A stretch of 64,000 bases of DNA from Neobacillus pocheonensis (lineage in GTDB: Bacteria; Bacillota; Bacilli; Bacillales; Cytobacillaceae): the NCBI GenBank assembly GCA_023702235.1, contig JAMQCR010000001.1, forward strand, positions 1,922,001-1,986,000, given 5' to 3'. The stretch's first letter is position 1; every line of letters starts with the position of its first letter. The position numbers were made by a program, and so were the translations under genes. This document shows positions 48,436-58,754 of the stretch, in pieces. Below the pieces are notes generated by a model. The model saw only the letters and a list, made by a program, of their open reading frames with translations. It had not been told where the DNA came from and did not search any database.

Positions 48436-48596
48436 TTATCATTCAGCTCCTTTTTTCTTATTAAAACCATAATAACAAACACATGTGATAATGAATAAGC
48501 ATTTAGCTTTTTATATTAATATACCTCTAATGGTTATAGTTGTAGTCGTTGTCCTTTTCTATTCCTTCGATACAGCTATTAAGGTATGACAAACTG

Positions 48597-50975
48597 TTAA
48601 TGATCACGGTTTACAATATAATTCATTAAATGCTTGAGAAAAGTGGTATTGCGTGGCACTTCTTGCAATGCTTCCATTGCAAGACAATAATGTTCCCACA
48701 TTTCTTTTCTAGCACCTTCCAGACTTAGGATTGACACAAAAGTCGAATTGTTGTTTTCTACATCTTTACCAATGGGTTTCCCGAGTAAGTTCTGATCTCC
48801 TTCAACATCAAGCAGGTCATCCTTAATCTGAAACGCAATGCCGGCATGCTGAGCAAATTTTTTCAAAGCTTCGATTTCGGGCTCCTTTGCATGGGCGAGA
48901 ATGGCAGGCATGATGAGGCAGGCTTCGAATGCGATTCCAGTTTTATAAAAGCACATCCTATTCAATTGTTCCAGTGTCAATGGTTTCCCTTTGGAATCCA
49001 AGTCCATCGCCTGTCCCTGACACATATACTCTATCACTTGGCCGAATATCGAATCAAGTTAAGCACCGTTTTCGAATCGAATTGGTCAAGTGATGCTTGC
49101 TCCTCAATTGCCTTCTGGGTGAGAAAGAGACCGGTTAATTCCGCTATGGCAATGTTATACATCTGGTGAAGGGTTGGACGCCCCCTACGGATAGACGCAT
49201 TATCCTGGGATGGCAGATCATCAAAGATTAGGGATGCCGTATGCATATATTCCAATGATCTCAAAAGGGGCATGATTGCCGACTTACTTAAGCCATATTC
49301 GTTAACGCCCATGACCCAGGTCATGATTGGCTCAATCGCTTTCCATCGCCCTCTAGGCTGTAGTTTGCAGCATCAATTACGGACTCTTCCAACAGTGAAT
49401 TCTCGATTTTAGGAATATATAAAAGGTTGTTTATTTGATTGCGTACGGTTTCGATCGTATCTAAAAAATCTTCCTGCTCCTTCCGTTCGTTCTTCAGAAG
49501 GGTAATCATATGATCCCGAAGCAGTTTATCAAAAAAATCCACATCATCTGCTTTTCGAACCATCGTTTGGATAACACGATTGAATTCCCGATTTCTAAAA
49601 GCAAATAGCTCCATAACCTCATTGTATTTTTCATTTCCCATCCGTTCTTTAAATCGTTTAAGACCGTTTATTGCCCGATCCAGAATTACCTCACAGGTCT
49701 TGGTATCGGAGTAATACACGTTATGGATCAAATTAGAGATGACCGTCCAATATAATTCATAGGGGTTTATAAGGTCCGGACGTTTATTATGATATTTCAA
49801 ATAATAGGTATAAGGTGTTACGGCACCATCTTTCATGTCATCAAACATATCGGCAAAATCATCCGCCAACTGGTTATAAATGCCATAAAAGAATGTTCTG
49901 TTGTCAAAGCCCTCATCAAGAGGAGCACTGATTACTGAACGGACAATCAAGCGGGAAGAAGAGGATTTTAAAATAATCGGGATATACAGCTCTTCATTGC
50001 TGTAATTTCCATTGGATAGCTCCTTTACACGATCCACTTCCTGAGAATGAAAAAACACATAGGATTGCTCGAAAAAATTTTTTCTAGTATCCGGTCGCTG
50101 ATGGGACTTAATATACTCAAAAGCATCTCGAAGTTCCGAATGAATATATCGGATCAGGTTCATGTTATTTCCAGGCCACTCGCCCAATTCCGGCACTTCT
50201 CCTGTGATAAGCGTGGTACGTATCAAATTGGAATATTGTTTTTTCTCATTAACGGATAAGACATTAACATCCAGAAGATCATCAATGAAGGGATAAGTCA
50301 GTCCATAGGAATAGCCTAGCCTAATTGCTTCATCTAGTTTCTGAGTCCGTTCTTCAGAGGAGATCTCATCGTGCAACTCTTCAACTACGTGCATCAATAC
50401 CCCTGCAATGATTTTGATAAGTTTTCGCTGGGCATGCTCAGCATCCATCCCAATGGGAATATTGGAGTTTACAGTCTTTAGTTTGTTTATCACCCAGATT
50501 ACGGTGGATTCAATGCCTTCCCCTCTGGCCACCGGTACAACCCAGCCATGCTAACGTCTTTCGTTTTGTCTCCTCGGTCTGTTGCGTTAGAATGAGTCAG
50601 ATGATTTTTTAAACTGTCAACAACACGGCGAACCCTGGTCTGTGTGTTTGGTGTGTCCAGTGCCTTGCCCAGGTCCCGCATGAAAATATAGGAGATGCTA
50701 CGATCCAGATAATGATCTAGTTTGCCTGAATACTCCAACCATCGGATATAATTGTAATACCCTTGGGAATCAGGTTTTCTCTTTCTGAGTGAAAAAAAGG
50801 ATAATAATGGATGAGGATGAATATGGTTGGTTTTCCACGATTGTATATCTTTTGTTAAAGTTGGGATATACGTCATTTGCTCGACCTGGAGATAAAGTGA
50901 TCTAAAATAATGAGCAGCCTTCTGCTCAGCCAGCTGATAGCATGCATCGGCATTTTTAATTAATTCCTCATTCAT
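48597..50975 (-). pseudogene. Two-module isoprenyl diphosphate/terpene synthase-like protein, three frameshifts
   Basis: Four overlapping frames join into one gene of 794 codons when one base is added at each of three points: near 50515 (YRW|ARGEG), 49326 (GDGKRL|RPIMTW) and 49040 (YSAK|viEYMCQGQAMDL). ATG 50975 follows AGAGGTGG. The carboxy-terminal module (about 540-793) is a trans-isoprenyl synthase: GDGKRL, FDDLPSQD (first Asp-rich motif, ~585), GQAMDLDSKG, FQIKDDLLDVEGD (second, ~719). The amino-terminal module (about 150-480) has its own Asp motifs, PFIDDLLDVN (~232) and QLADDFADMFDD (~372), with nearly the same spacing. If both are active, the protein could make and then use a prenyl diphosphate. 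Product unknown. Confidence 0.72.
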
Positions 50976-51288
50976 ACTACCACCTCTACTTAATGGTCAC
51001 TTTTATATATTTTGCAATAATGATCTATCAAAAAAATTCACCGCACACATTTAAACATCAGTTAGGATTCATCCAAAAAAGTACATGTAAATTCTGTATT
51101 AAACGGGCACCTTTAAACTATCAAAATATATTTATATATAATCCTGAATTGACATCTTTATAACAAAAAGCTTACTATTGCCTTTTAAAATATCTGTTAT
51201 TTTCCAACTCACCTTCAATTTCTAAATTTGAGCAGATTGTTTGCCAAATAAATCTTATAATTTCGTCTAGTAGACAGATTAATCGTTT
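50976..51288. other. Intergenic region between ParB-like and isoprenoid synthase genes
   Basis: About 310 AT-rich bases. The ParB-like frame continues open for about 37 codons past its stop codon, but no start or ribosome site exists for it. No hairpin terminator is evident, so read-through from the ParB-like gene into the synthase gene is possible. Confidence 0.35.
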
Positions 51289-51795
51289 TTAATCATTATT
51301 TTTTAAAATTTCATTCACCATCGTTTTCATTGAGTAAATGACTGTTTTTTTGTATTGCGCTGCTAATATAAGTACTCTTATTTGTTGGGATCGTGATAAA
51401 TTCCTAAAACGGGGCTCTTGCTTCATAAAGGATCGAACGATTGACCAGCTTTTCGGCAGTAAAGGAAAATCATCCAAGGGTTGTTTGTTCCGTAAACGAT
51501 GAAACCATGATGTAAATCCAGAGGAAGTGCTTTTATCAACAATACATGGCGCATAGATACTTTTTGTATGCTTTCGAAGGTTTTCGAATCGATCTTGTCC
51601 GCTAACAATGATATAGCTGTCGTCTTTCCTATTTTTTCTGACAACCAAAACAAACATACAGTCCCACATTAATCTTTGAAGCTTCTTTATGTGCTCCGTA
51701 ATTTTCAGAGATAAATCGGGTTTAATTTTATTTAGTGGTATATACTGTATTGTGAATTTCAAATTCATCCCCTCCTGTTTTTTTGATGAGTCCAT
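51289..51795 (-). CDS. ParB-like N-terminal-domain protein (168 aa)
   Basis: Opens (after a short leader) with IQYIPLNKIKPDLSLKITEHIKKLQRL and then FVLVVRKNRKDDSYIIVSGQDRFENLRKH, the layout of the ParB/sulfiredoxin fold (I-P-x-x-I-x-P ... V-x-G-x-x-R). The rest is helical and basic (RNLSRSQQIRVLILAAQYKK) and has no typical ParB HTH. ATG 51795 follows AAGGAGG; a second site AGGAGG lies just inside, before a TTG at 51762, so two starts may be used. It is not the chromosome-partition ParB. Upstream of, and in line with, the two-module isoprenyl synthase; function unknown. Confidence 0.55.
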   Translation of the reverse strand: MDSSKKQEGMNLKFTIQYIPLNKIKPDLSLKITEHIKKLQRLMWDCMFVLVVRKNRKDDSYIIVSGQDRFENLRKHTKSIYAPCIVDKSTSSGFTSWFHRLRNKQPLDDFPLLPKSWSIVRSFMKQEPRFRNLSRSQQIRVLILAAQYKKTVIYSMKTMVNEILKNND

Positions 51796-52219
51796 TCCCG
51801 CCTCCTTAAATATGGCAGCAGCTTCGGTTTTTCTCAGCAGGTAGTGCAGTAAGAGAAATGATATTCTAGGCGCATCTCTAAGCTAGAGTAATTCCAATTG
51901 TCAAAATTCCACTAAGACAAATAATATATCCCTTAGATTAGGTCCCTTTATGCATTATATGTATGAAATGGGCTCATGTTTCATAAGGAGTTGTCTGAAA
52001 CACGAAAGAGCCGCTTTTCACAAAAAAACAGCTCTCTTTTATTTCAATCTGTTAATCAGTATCCAGGTTTCCGATTATTGAAACGCTGTGGTAAAAGGAA
52101 AGCATCGTGGAGAAAGTATGGAACTTCTAACATTCTTCCTTTAAAAGTTGTTTCATCTTAAGCATGCACTATAGGGCTTTCTCAAAAGATTAAAAGTTAG
52201 CCCTTTTTGGTTTCCTAAT
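51796..52219. other. Intergenic region with weak plus-strand hairpins
   Basis: Contains AAGAGC...GCTCTT at about 52006-52037 with a T tail, and AGGGCT...AGCCCT with TTTTT at 52172-52207, both plus-strand-oriented and imperfect. No gene is seen; a 61-codon plus-strand frame covering the first hairpin is low in coding quality. The upstream ribosome site AAGGAGG of the ParB-like gene is at its left edge. Confidence 0.35.
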
Positions 52220-53788
52220 TTAATCCCATTTAATGAATTCATTGATTACCTCTCGTGCAGCTCTTTCTCCAGACTCGACAGCTCCATTTAAATAACCTGG
52301 ATATTTAATAGATGTGTGCTCACCCGCAAAGAAAATATTGCCTTCCCGCTCACCAACAATCCCTGCAAATTTCGTATATTGACCAACTTTCCAATACGAA
52401 TATGCCCCCTTGGTCCATTTATTACTAAGCCAGTGGTCAACAGTGGATAAACCATTCCAGTTACTTACACTTCCCGGCAATAAAAGGTTTAACTTGTCCA
52501 AGAATTTTTTCGTAGTTTTTTCTATTTCCTCATCTGTTAAAGCAAACTGTTTGGAAGCCGTTTCACCTCCTGTAAAGTTAACAAGAATTCCTGCTATACC
52601 TTGTTGAGCTCGTGATGATTCAAACGTGTTCTGATAACCTGTATCCGCAAATGTTTCACCGTTATTTCCAAGCTCATCCCAGAACCTATTAACAAATTGT
52701 GCATGAAGCTTTGTGTTTATCCCCATTCCAAGCTCTTCTATTGCTATTTTTTTTAACGAACGAAAACCTGCATTCTCATAATCTATCGTTCTTAAAATCC
52801 TATAAGGTATAGTAAGAATAACTTTGTCCGCCAAAACCTCCCATTCCTTCTCACTATTTCGAAAAACAAGCCTTATTTTATTTTGATCGTACTGTTCAAT
52901 CTTTATCAGATGGGAATTAAATCTTATTTGTCCTATAATATTTTTTGCTAATAAATCTGGGAGCTGATCGTTACCGCCCTTAATATGAAAGCACTCATCT
53001 GAATCTCCATAAATTTGAAAGCGTTCCCTTTGAGCAAATCCTAACAAATATAGTAGATTTAATGCACTCTGCTCTTGGGCATCCGCTCCATTTTCAATTG
53101 TATACGCAACTTCTAATAGTTTACCAAATCTTGAATGGATGCCGCCTTCCACCGTTTCATTGATATAGTCAACAACGGACATATGATCCAACTCAAATCC
53201 TCGATCTGTATAACTATTATAAAGTGTAGTTTCTCCTACTTCTTTTAGATCCTTCTGTAGTTTAGGGAAGATTTTTATAAAATCATTGGTCACTTCTTTA
53301 AAGGAATAGTGGCATCGCTCAAAAAAATAAAATGGAGTGGTACCTATGGATTCTGCCATGATTAAATTATCTAATTCTAGGCCAAGCTCTTTTGTCAGGT
53401 CTTGAATCTCCTTATGGCCAGTATCAATTAATTCTCCTCCCCGTTCGACAATTTGATCTTCTTTGAAGTAGCCTCTCCTCGTCCAACAACGTCCCCCAAC
53501 CCGATCCGTCGCTTCATAAATTGTTGAGTTTATCCCATACTGCTTAAGTCGATAAGCAGTAGTTAGACCCGCCAAACCGGCTCCCACAATGACGATTTTT
53601 GGCGTCTTTTTCCCTTCCTCGTTAAAATTAGAAACAAGCTTTTTTTCCCATTTTGGATTGAAAGAAGCTTTTTTTGAAATTTTACTATCTGGTAGACTAG
53701 CTTGTCCATTACTTATTCGCTTCTCCATTTCCGCACTTGCCACGGCAAAGGATTTCAGCAATATACTTACTAATGGTGTACGTGCCAA
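52220..53788 (-). CDS. Flavin monoamine oxidase family protein (L-amino-acid oxidase-like)
   Basis: 522 residues. The FAD-binding motif IVIVGAGLAGLTTAYRL is at about residues 64-80, followed by YEATDRVGGRCWTRR; the carboxy end has KGAYSYWKVGQYTKF and IFFAGEHTSIKYPGYLNGAVESGERAA, the GG-doublet/FAD C-terminal signature of MAO/LAAO enzymes. The first 60 residues (MARTPLVSILLKSFAVASAEM) form a family-specific leader. Start is TTG 53788 after AAAGGGG with somewhat long spacing. Likely oxidises a primary or amino-acid amine to the imine with H2O2. A nested palindrome overlies its promoter. Confidence 0.85.
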   Translation of the reverse strand: MARTPLVSILLKSFAVASAEMEKRISNGQASLPDSKISKKASFNPKWEKKLVSNFNEEGKKTPKIVIVGAGLAGLTTAYRLKQYGINSTIYEATDRVGGRCWTRRGYFKEDQIVERGGELIDTGHKEIQDLTKELGLELDNLIMAESIGTTPFYFFERCHYSFKEVTNDFIKIFPKLQKDLKEVGETTLYNSYTDRGFELDHMSVVDYINETVEGGIHSRFGKLLEVAYTIENGADAQEQSALNLLYLLGFAQRERFQIYGDSDECFHIKGGNDQLPDLLAKNIIGQIRFNSHLIKIEQYDQNKIRLVFRNSEKEWEVLADKVILTIPYRILRTIDYENAGFRSLKKIAIEELGMGINTKLHAQFVNRFWDELGNNGETFADTGYQNTFESSRAQQGIAGILVNFTGGETASKQFALTDEEIEKTTKKFLDKLNLLLPGSVSNWNGLSTVDHWLSNKWTKGAYSYWKVGQYTKFAGIVGEREGNIFFAGEHTSIKYPGYLNGAVESGERAAREVINEFIKWD

Positions 53789-53807
53789 GAAAAACCAACC
53801 CCTTTAT

Positions 53808-53894
53808 GCAAAAATAAACCATGCTAATTTATTGAATTACTATCGGACGATAGTAATTAGATATCAATAAAATATGCATGGTTTCTTTATTTGC
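53808..53894. promoter_or_regulatory. Nested palindrome, probable operator, upstream of the amine oxidase gene
   Basis: The core AATTACTATCG-GA-CGATAGTAATT (53835-53858) is an 11-bp perfect inverted repeat with a 2-base gap, like operators of TetR-type dimers. Outside it, CAATAAA..T.GCATGGTTT...TTTATTTGC on the right matches the inverted left side (GCAAAAATAAACCATG...TTTATTG) after a 6-base insertion, giving an 87-bp imperfect hairpin. No cognate regulator gene lies next to it. Confidence 0.55.
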
Positions 53895-54280
53895 TTTAGG
53901 CAAGAAGTTGGTTATCTGAGTTATATTCTATAATACTAAGACATTCGCTGAGCAATTTTTTCGATTTAGCTGGAATTTTTATTTTTCGCAGTTACATATG
54001 ATACGAATCACCTTGTCAGGTTTATTGTTAAACTTTAAATTATTAAACTTAATGTTTACTTAATCAATATTCCAAATTTGGTTTAACATGCAAAAATTAC
54101 GTTCTTACAATTTCACTCATTATATGAACTCGTGAAACACCCTGTTCATTCTAACCTTTTCCTGTTGATATTCCCACGTTTGTTGCCAATACTACTTAAT
54201 CTCTTCTTCCTTTTACCCCCGTCCAGTTCTTATATATTCTACCCCACCCAAACGGTTTTCACTACCATAATAGGATTCAA
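53895..54280. other. Intergenic region, nothing clear
   Basis: About 385 AT-rich bases between the amine oxidase promoter palindrome and the terminator of the sugar operon. No coding frame with a ribosome site. Confidence 0.35.
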
Positions 54281-54316
54281 GCAAAACAAAAACTAGCTTT
54301 GCACTATACAAGCTAG
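54281..54316 (-). terminator. Terminator of the LacI-ABC-PHP-MFS operon
   Basis: Stem CTAGCTT / AAGCTAG with a 10-base loop, followed on the minus strand by TTTTTGTTTT; about 110 bases past the last stop codon. Confidence 0.7.
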
Positions 54317-54424
54317 ATTTTATTTTCTGAATGACATACCACTTTTCAATTATACCGAATTAATTCTCCTTCAAAACTATTTGTAACACACACTCAATAT
54401 GTACAGAGAATATGTGGTAACTAT

Positions 54425-55644
54425 TTATAACGTATGCTTATACTTGCGTAAAAAATAGATAGAGGTTAAACCTATTAAAATAATCAATGCCATAAAATAA
54501 GGAATCACTGCTGCAGGATTTTTACTTAGGTAATAGATTAACATTACACATCCCACACTCGGGATTCGACCTGCACTTAACGCTAGTTCTCTTGATACAA
54601 CCATTTCGATTCTCAACTTTCCATTCCCATCAAATTTTGAAATTGAATTTAGTGACAAAGTGTTAAATGGGATCTGAAACAACGGAATACAGATAGCAGA
54701 GGCTAAGCCGTAAACAATCAAAGTTATATAATTCACTTCGAAAACGAGTATAAAAATAGATAAACTAAGCAAAACCGTTCCCCAGACAATGAATCTCCAT
54801 TTTTGTTCCTGTTTGCCAAATCGTCCGATGATATAAAAAGTAAGAACAGAAAATGCAGTTGTCATAAAAGCATAGTTCCCAAGCTGCCCTTCGCTTTTCG
54901 TAACCATATAAACCCAAATCCAAATAATGAAGGATAAAACTCCGTCCCGGAATGCTAGACTGCTAAAAACATATGCCATATATCTCCACTCTTTATGCCC
55001 ATACATAGCAAACATAGATTTATAATCAAATGAACTTTTTTGTTTTGTTTTTGGCAAAATAAAGGTTAAAAGCATGGATGCAAGAAAAAATAAAAAAGAT
55101 AAAGCGAAGATTGATTTATATCCCATAAACCCTGGAAACATTACAACAATCCAACCCGCTGTCAACTGCCCGATCATCTGGGAGATGGAATGAAAAATTC
55201 CATTTAAAGCATTAAACCAATCTCTATTATTATCATTTGTGTAATCTACTGTCAGTACATTAACCGATAGCCAATAAAACCCGGATCCAATTCCAAAAAT
55301 CAGTCCAAGCGGGATTAGAATATCAACGGACGTTTTTCCTAAACCGATGATACAAAGATAAAATACTAACTGTAATACACTGCCTATAATAATACATAGC
55401 TTCCGCTCTATTTTTTTGCTTAAGATGCCCGCAAATAAAAAGGCATCCAAATAACATACGATACGAAATTAAACAATGCTACATCATATAAGTTTTGCGT
55501 AACTTTAAATAAAAAGACGTTAATAAATATATTCGATAAACTATTGGCCATACCATTTAATCCAAGGATGAGCATAAAGGTTCTTGTAGAATGAGAGAGC
55601 AAAGAAGTAATTGCTGTTTTGTTCCTAACTTGTAAATATGCCAA
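54425..55644 (-). pseudogene. MFS transporter, last gene of the sugar operon, one frameshift
   Basis: Restored length 406 residues, 10-12 helices. TTG 55644 lies 10 bases after AAGGAG and 5 bases after the stop of the PHP gene. Reads MAYLQVRNKTAITSLLSHS, LGLNGMANSLSNIFINVFLF, then a break near 55435-55450 (one base missing after YVIWM) and continues FLFAGILSKKIERKLCIIIG, IFGIGSGFYWLSVNVL. The family resembles DHA-type transporters of unknown substrate seen in sugar-use operons. Tight coupling to CehA-like and ABC genes suggests import or export of a related compound. Confidence 0.75.
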
Positions 55645-55649
55645 TTCTT

Positions 55650-56915
55650 TTACTCTCCTTGCTGAATATAAATAGGGTTGCTTAATGCTGCCATCAAATA
55701 GCCCTCTACTTCTAGGAAATATCTCCATATTTCCACTCGATAAAATGTTCTCTCTTCAATATCCCATGATAGCTCCAGTCGCTGCACGTTTGCCATTTTA
55801 AATTCTTGTTCTATTCCTATGTTTGAGATGACCTTTACAATATCGCCTTCTTGCAGTTTATTTACAGTTAGCTCCATTTTCCCTTTTGCTTTTATTGTAT
55901 CTCCGATTTTAGCTTGTCCACATGTAAATTCCATTTGAGGTCCCCAAGGAGCATACGTAAGATATACATGACCTTTATGGATTGCATCTAAGATACTGCT
56001 GACAGATTTAGCATTACTATATACCCATGTCGTAGGCATTCCTTGTTTGACATATGGATGTGGTCTGTGACAGTCGCTTCCTCCAACAACTACTAATTTT
56101 CTCCCTTGCACGAGCTGTTCCTGCCACCATTGTAAAGCCCGTTCATTTCCTTCTGTCCATGGACCGTTCCACACTTCCACCCAGTCATAATCCACATCCC
56201 ATTCCCACTCCCACGGGCAATATTGATCGAACGGATGATTTATAGAAATTTTGCAGCCATTGTTTCTTGCCTCTTGCAGAAGGTTGGTTATTTCCTCCCA
56301 ATTGGTTGCCCGAAAATCCTTTAACGGATCTTTGACTCCGTAAAGATTGCAATGTCCTTTGTAAGTAGTCAGTTCCATCCCCGGAATAAACAAAATGTTC
56401 CCGGCAGATTCATCAGCAAAGTTCTGGCTGATGGTATTGTGGTCTGTTAAAGCGATAAAATTCAATCCTTTTTCTTCTGCAATCTTTCCGTTTTCTTCAA
56501 TTGTATAAGAACCATCGCTGTGAGTACTGTGAAGGTGCAAATCGCCTATTAACCAGCCGACCTCTTCTTTTTCACCCTCCAGCGAAACTGTAATGATTAC
56601 TTGACAGCCTTCTTTCGGAATCTCATACCCCAAGAAGAATCGACCACTCTCCTTCATACAGTGGCCGCTAACGTATCCGGGAGTGGCTAGGTTCTTTCCA
56701 ATGTAAAACTCTCTTCTTGCTCCACCGCTCCAACCGCGAACACGAATAAAATCTTTTATGCCTAAGTCTACTACACATTTTTCCGGTCCAAGACTTTTTA
56801 CTTCATAGTTTACAAGAAGAGTTTGTATACCGTTTGGCATATGAAAAGGTACTTCAATGTACTGTAATTCTTCTTCATGAGAAATAGTGTGGGTAAGAAC
56901 AAAATTTTGCTGCAT
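55650..56915 (-). CDS. CehA/McbA-type PHP-domain metallohydrolase
   Basis: 421 residues. An amino-terminal beta-rich domain (residues 1-135) precedes a PHP domain: GDLHLHSTHSDGSYTIEE (first metal motif HLHSTHSDG), FIALTDHNTIS, PGMELTTYKGHCNLYG, SINHPFD and GGSDCH. Such CehA-like enzymes hydrolyse phosphate esters or act as phosphodiesterases (glycerophospho- or sugar compounds). No signal peptide, so it would act on imported substrate inside the cell. ATG 56915 is preceded by AAGGAGG. Lies between the ABC permeases and the MFS gene in the operon. Confidence 0.82.
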   Translation of the reverse strand: MQQNFVLTHTISHEEELQYIEVPFHMPNGIQTLLVNYEVKSLGPEKCVVDLGIKDFIRVRGWSGGARREFYIGKNLATPGYVSGHCMKESGRFFLGYEIPKEGCQVIITVSLEGEKEEVGWLIGDLHLHSTHSDGSYTIEENGKIAEEKGLNFIALTDHNTISQNFADESAGNILFIPGMELTTYKGHCNLYGVKDPLKDFRATNWEEITNLLQEARNNGCKISINHPFDQYCPWEWEWDVDYDWVEVWNGPWTEGNERALQWWQEQLVQGRKLVVVGGSDCHRPHPYVKQGMPTTWVYSNAKSVSSILDAIHKGHVYLTYAPWGPQMEFTCGQAKIGDTIKAKGKMELTVNKLQEGDIVKVISNIGIEQEFKMANVQRLELSWDIEERTFYRVEIWRYFLEVEGYLMAALSNPIYIQQGE

Positions 56916-56945
56916 AAAATAAAACCTCCTTCAATGGTGAAACGA

Positions 56946-57812
56946 TCAATCTTTCGTAGATCCTAAGGTAATCCCTTTGACAAAATATTTTTGTACAAAC
57001 GGATAGATGATAAGCAGCGGAATTAAAGCGATGATAATACCCGCCATCGAGACATTGGGTGTAATTAAATTGGTGCTTGAAGACGAATCGCTTCCAACGA
57101 CCAATGATTGAAGAGCAAGCTGTAATGTATACTTGCTTGTATCATTAATGTATAGAAGGGCTGGCGTAAATTGATTCCAGCGGCTTACAAACTCAAAAAG
57201 GACAACGGTTGCTAATCCCGGCTTTGCTAACGGCAAATATAGCTTCGTAAAAATTGTAAAATCACTTGCTCCATCCATTCTTGCCGATTCCGCGATATCA
57301 TAGGGAACAGACAAGAAGAAGTTCCGCATAAGCAAAATACTAAATCCGGACACAAGCCCAGAGATGATAAGAGCGGACAGTGTATTGAGTAAACCAAGCT
57401 CTTTATTGACGATATATAGAGGAATCATAATCGCTTCTTGTGGGACAGCCATTGTAATCATAATGAGTGTAACGATGATTTTCTTTCCTGGTAGCTCTCG
57501 TTGAATTAACACATATCCTGCCATGGCAGTAAATAACACATGAAGAAGAGTACCGACTACTGTCACAATTACATTGTTTAAAAATGGATGCCATAGCTGC
57601 AGTTTAGACCAAATTGTCTTGTAGCCGATCAAACTGAATTCACTTGGCCATAGCTTTATACCAGGGTGCATCGATGATAGATTAGAAGATATAGAAACTA
57701 CAAAAGTATTCCAAAGTGGAATAATCATCGTCAAAACAAGAACACTTAAAAACATATAATTAAAAACCTGAAATAATTTTTCTCCTGTTGATACCCTTCT
57801 TTTTTTATTCAT
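56946..57812 (-). CDS. Carbohydrate ABC transporter permease (LplC/YtcP type)
   Basis: About 288 residues, six helices. Signature of inner-membrane binding-protein-dependent permeases: ESARMDGASDFTIFTKLYLPLAKPGLATV (EAA loop with G at the usual spacing). NTFVVSISSN and the ending FVQKYFVKGITLGSTKD are typical of the LplC/YtcP/YtdP permeases, which pair with an LplB-like permease and use a shared MsmX-type ATPase from elsewhere; no ATPase gene is here. Start ATG 57812 follows GGAG by 7 bases, just after the stop of the upstream permease; an ATG at 57830 overlaps that gene. Confidence 0.88.
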   Translation of the reverse strand: MNKKRRVSTGEKLFQVFNYMFLSVLVLTMIIPLWNTFVVSISSNLSSMHPGIKLWPSEFSLIGYKTIWSKLQLWHPFLNNVIVTVVGTLLHVLFTAMAGYVLIQRELPGKKIIVTLIMITMAVPQEAIMIPLYIVNKELGLLNTLSALIISGLVSGFSILLMRNFFLSVPYDIAESARMDGASDFTIFTKLYLPLAKPGLATVVLFEFVSRWNQFTPALLYINDTSKYTLQLALQSLVVGSDSSSSTNLITPNVSMAGIIIALIPLLIIYPFVQKYFVKGITLGSTKD

Positions 57813-57816
57813 TTTC

Positions 57817-58754
57817 TCACTCCATGTCATACTTAGTGATCTTTGCAGAAATCATTACTAATAGTAGTGTTGCTATAATTACTAAGAAAGACGCTGCTGA
57901 CGCAATTCCCATTTTGAAATTTAAAATTCCTTGTTCGTAGGTATACACCATCAGAACATCAACGTTTCGGGCAATTGCATTGTTCTCCATCACAAAAATT
58001 TGATCGAAAATTCGAAGGATTCCCATCATGTTAAGTAAAAGCACAACTTTCATCGTTGGAAACAATTGCGGAATAGTAATTTGACGAATCTCATCCCAAC
58101 GGCTCGCACCATCGACACGGGCTGCTTCATATAAGGCAGGATTAATCGCTACAATAGCTGCCAGATAGATGATACAGTTATATCCCATATCCTTCCAGAC
58201 TGCCGACAAAACCATAATATTTCTTGCATATTCGGGACTAGCTAAGAAAGTAATTTGTTTATGGCCACGAGTTTCAATAATTCGTTAACAAGACCACCGT
58301 CTGGAGACAGCATAAAAATCCAAATCCCTCCGACAACTACCCATGAGAATAAATGAGGGAGATAGATGATTGTTTGAGTAAGCTTTTTAAACGTTGCATG
58401 AAGAACTTCATTGAGTGCAATAGCTACAATAAGAGGTGCGATAAAACCAATAGCTAGAATTCCACCCCCAATGATTAGAGTATTTTTTAAAGCCTGCCAA
58501 AACAAAGGATCTTTCAAAACAGTCATATAGTTATCTAGTCCAACAAATGGACGATTACCAATTAAACGATAATCCTGAAGACTAATCATAAACCCTCGAA
58601 TAAGCGGGTAAAAGGTAAAAATGGCGAAGTATAACAATATTGGAAGCATCATTAAGTAAAGAGTAAAATGCTTGCGAATAACTCGCAAAATGGACACCGA
58701 AGAATGGCCCTGCCTAACGGTAGTATTGTTCACAGCCTTGCGAATAACTTGCAA
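57817..58754 (-). pseudogene. Carbohydrate ABC transporter permease (LplB/YtcO type), one frameshift
   Basis: Restored length about 312 residues. Starts LQVIRKAVNN (TTG 58754, after AGGGGTG) and then KHFTLYLMMLPILLYFAIFTFYPL; GLDNYMTVLKDPLFWQALKNT; EAA loop YEAARVDGASRWDEIRQITIPQL. The frame breaks near 58242-58250 after INKLLS (one T missing in a TTTCTTAG stretch) and resumes LASPEYARNIMVLSAVWKDMG. The first 35 residues contain a repeated segment (see findings). Pairs with the LplC-like permease directly downstream. Confidence 0.85.

Noticed and set aside
51180..51288. Possible small (ComX-like) peptide after the ParB-like gene, or read-through extension
   Set aside because: An open stretch of about 37 codons continues in frame past the stop, but there is no start codon with a ribosome site and no pheromone-like ending (C-terminal Trp region).
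51976..52161. 61-codon plus-strand frame
   Set aside because: Covers hairpin sequence, has no family resemblance, and the surrounding genes are all on the other strand.
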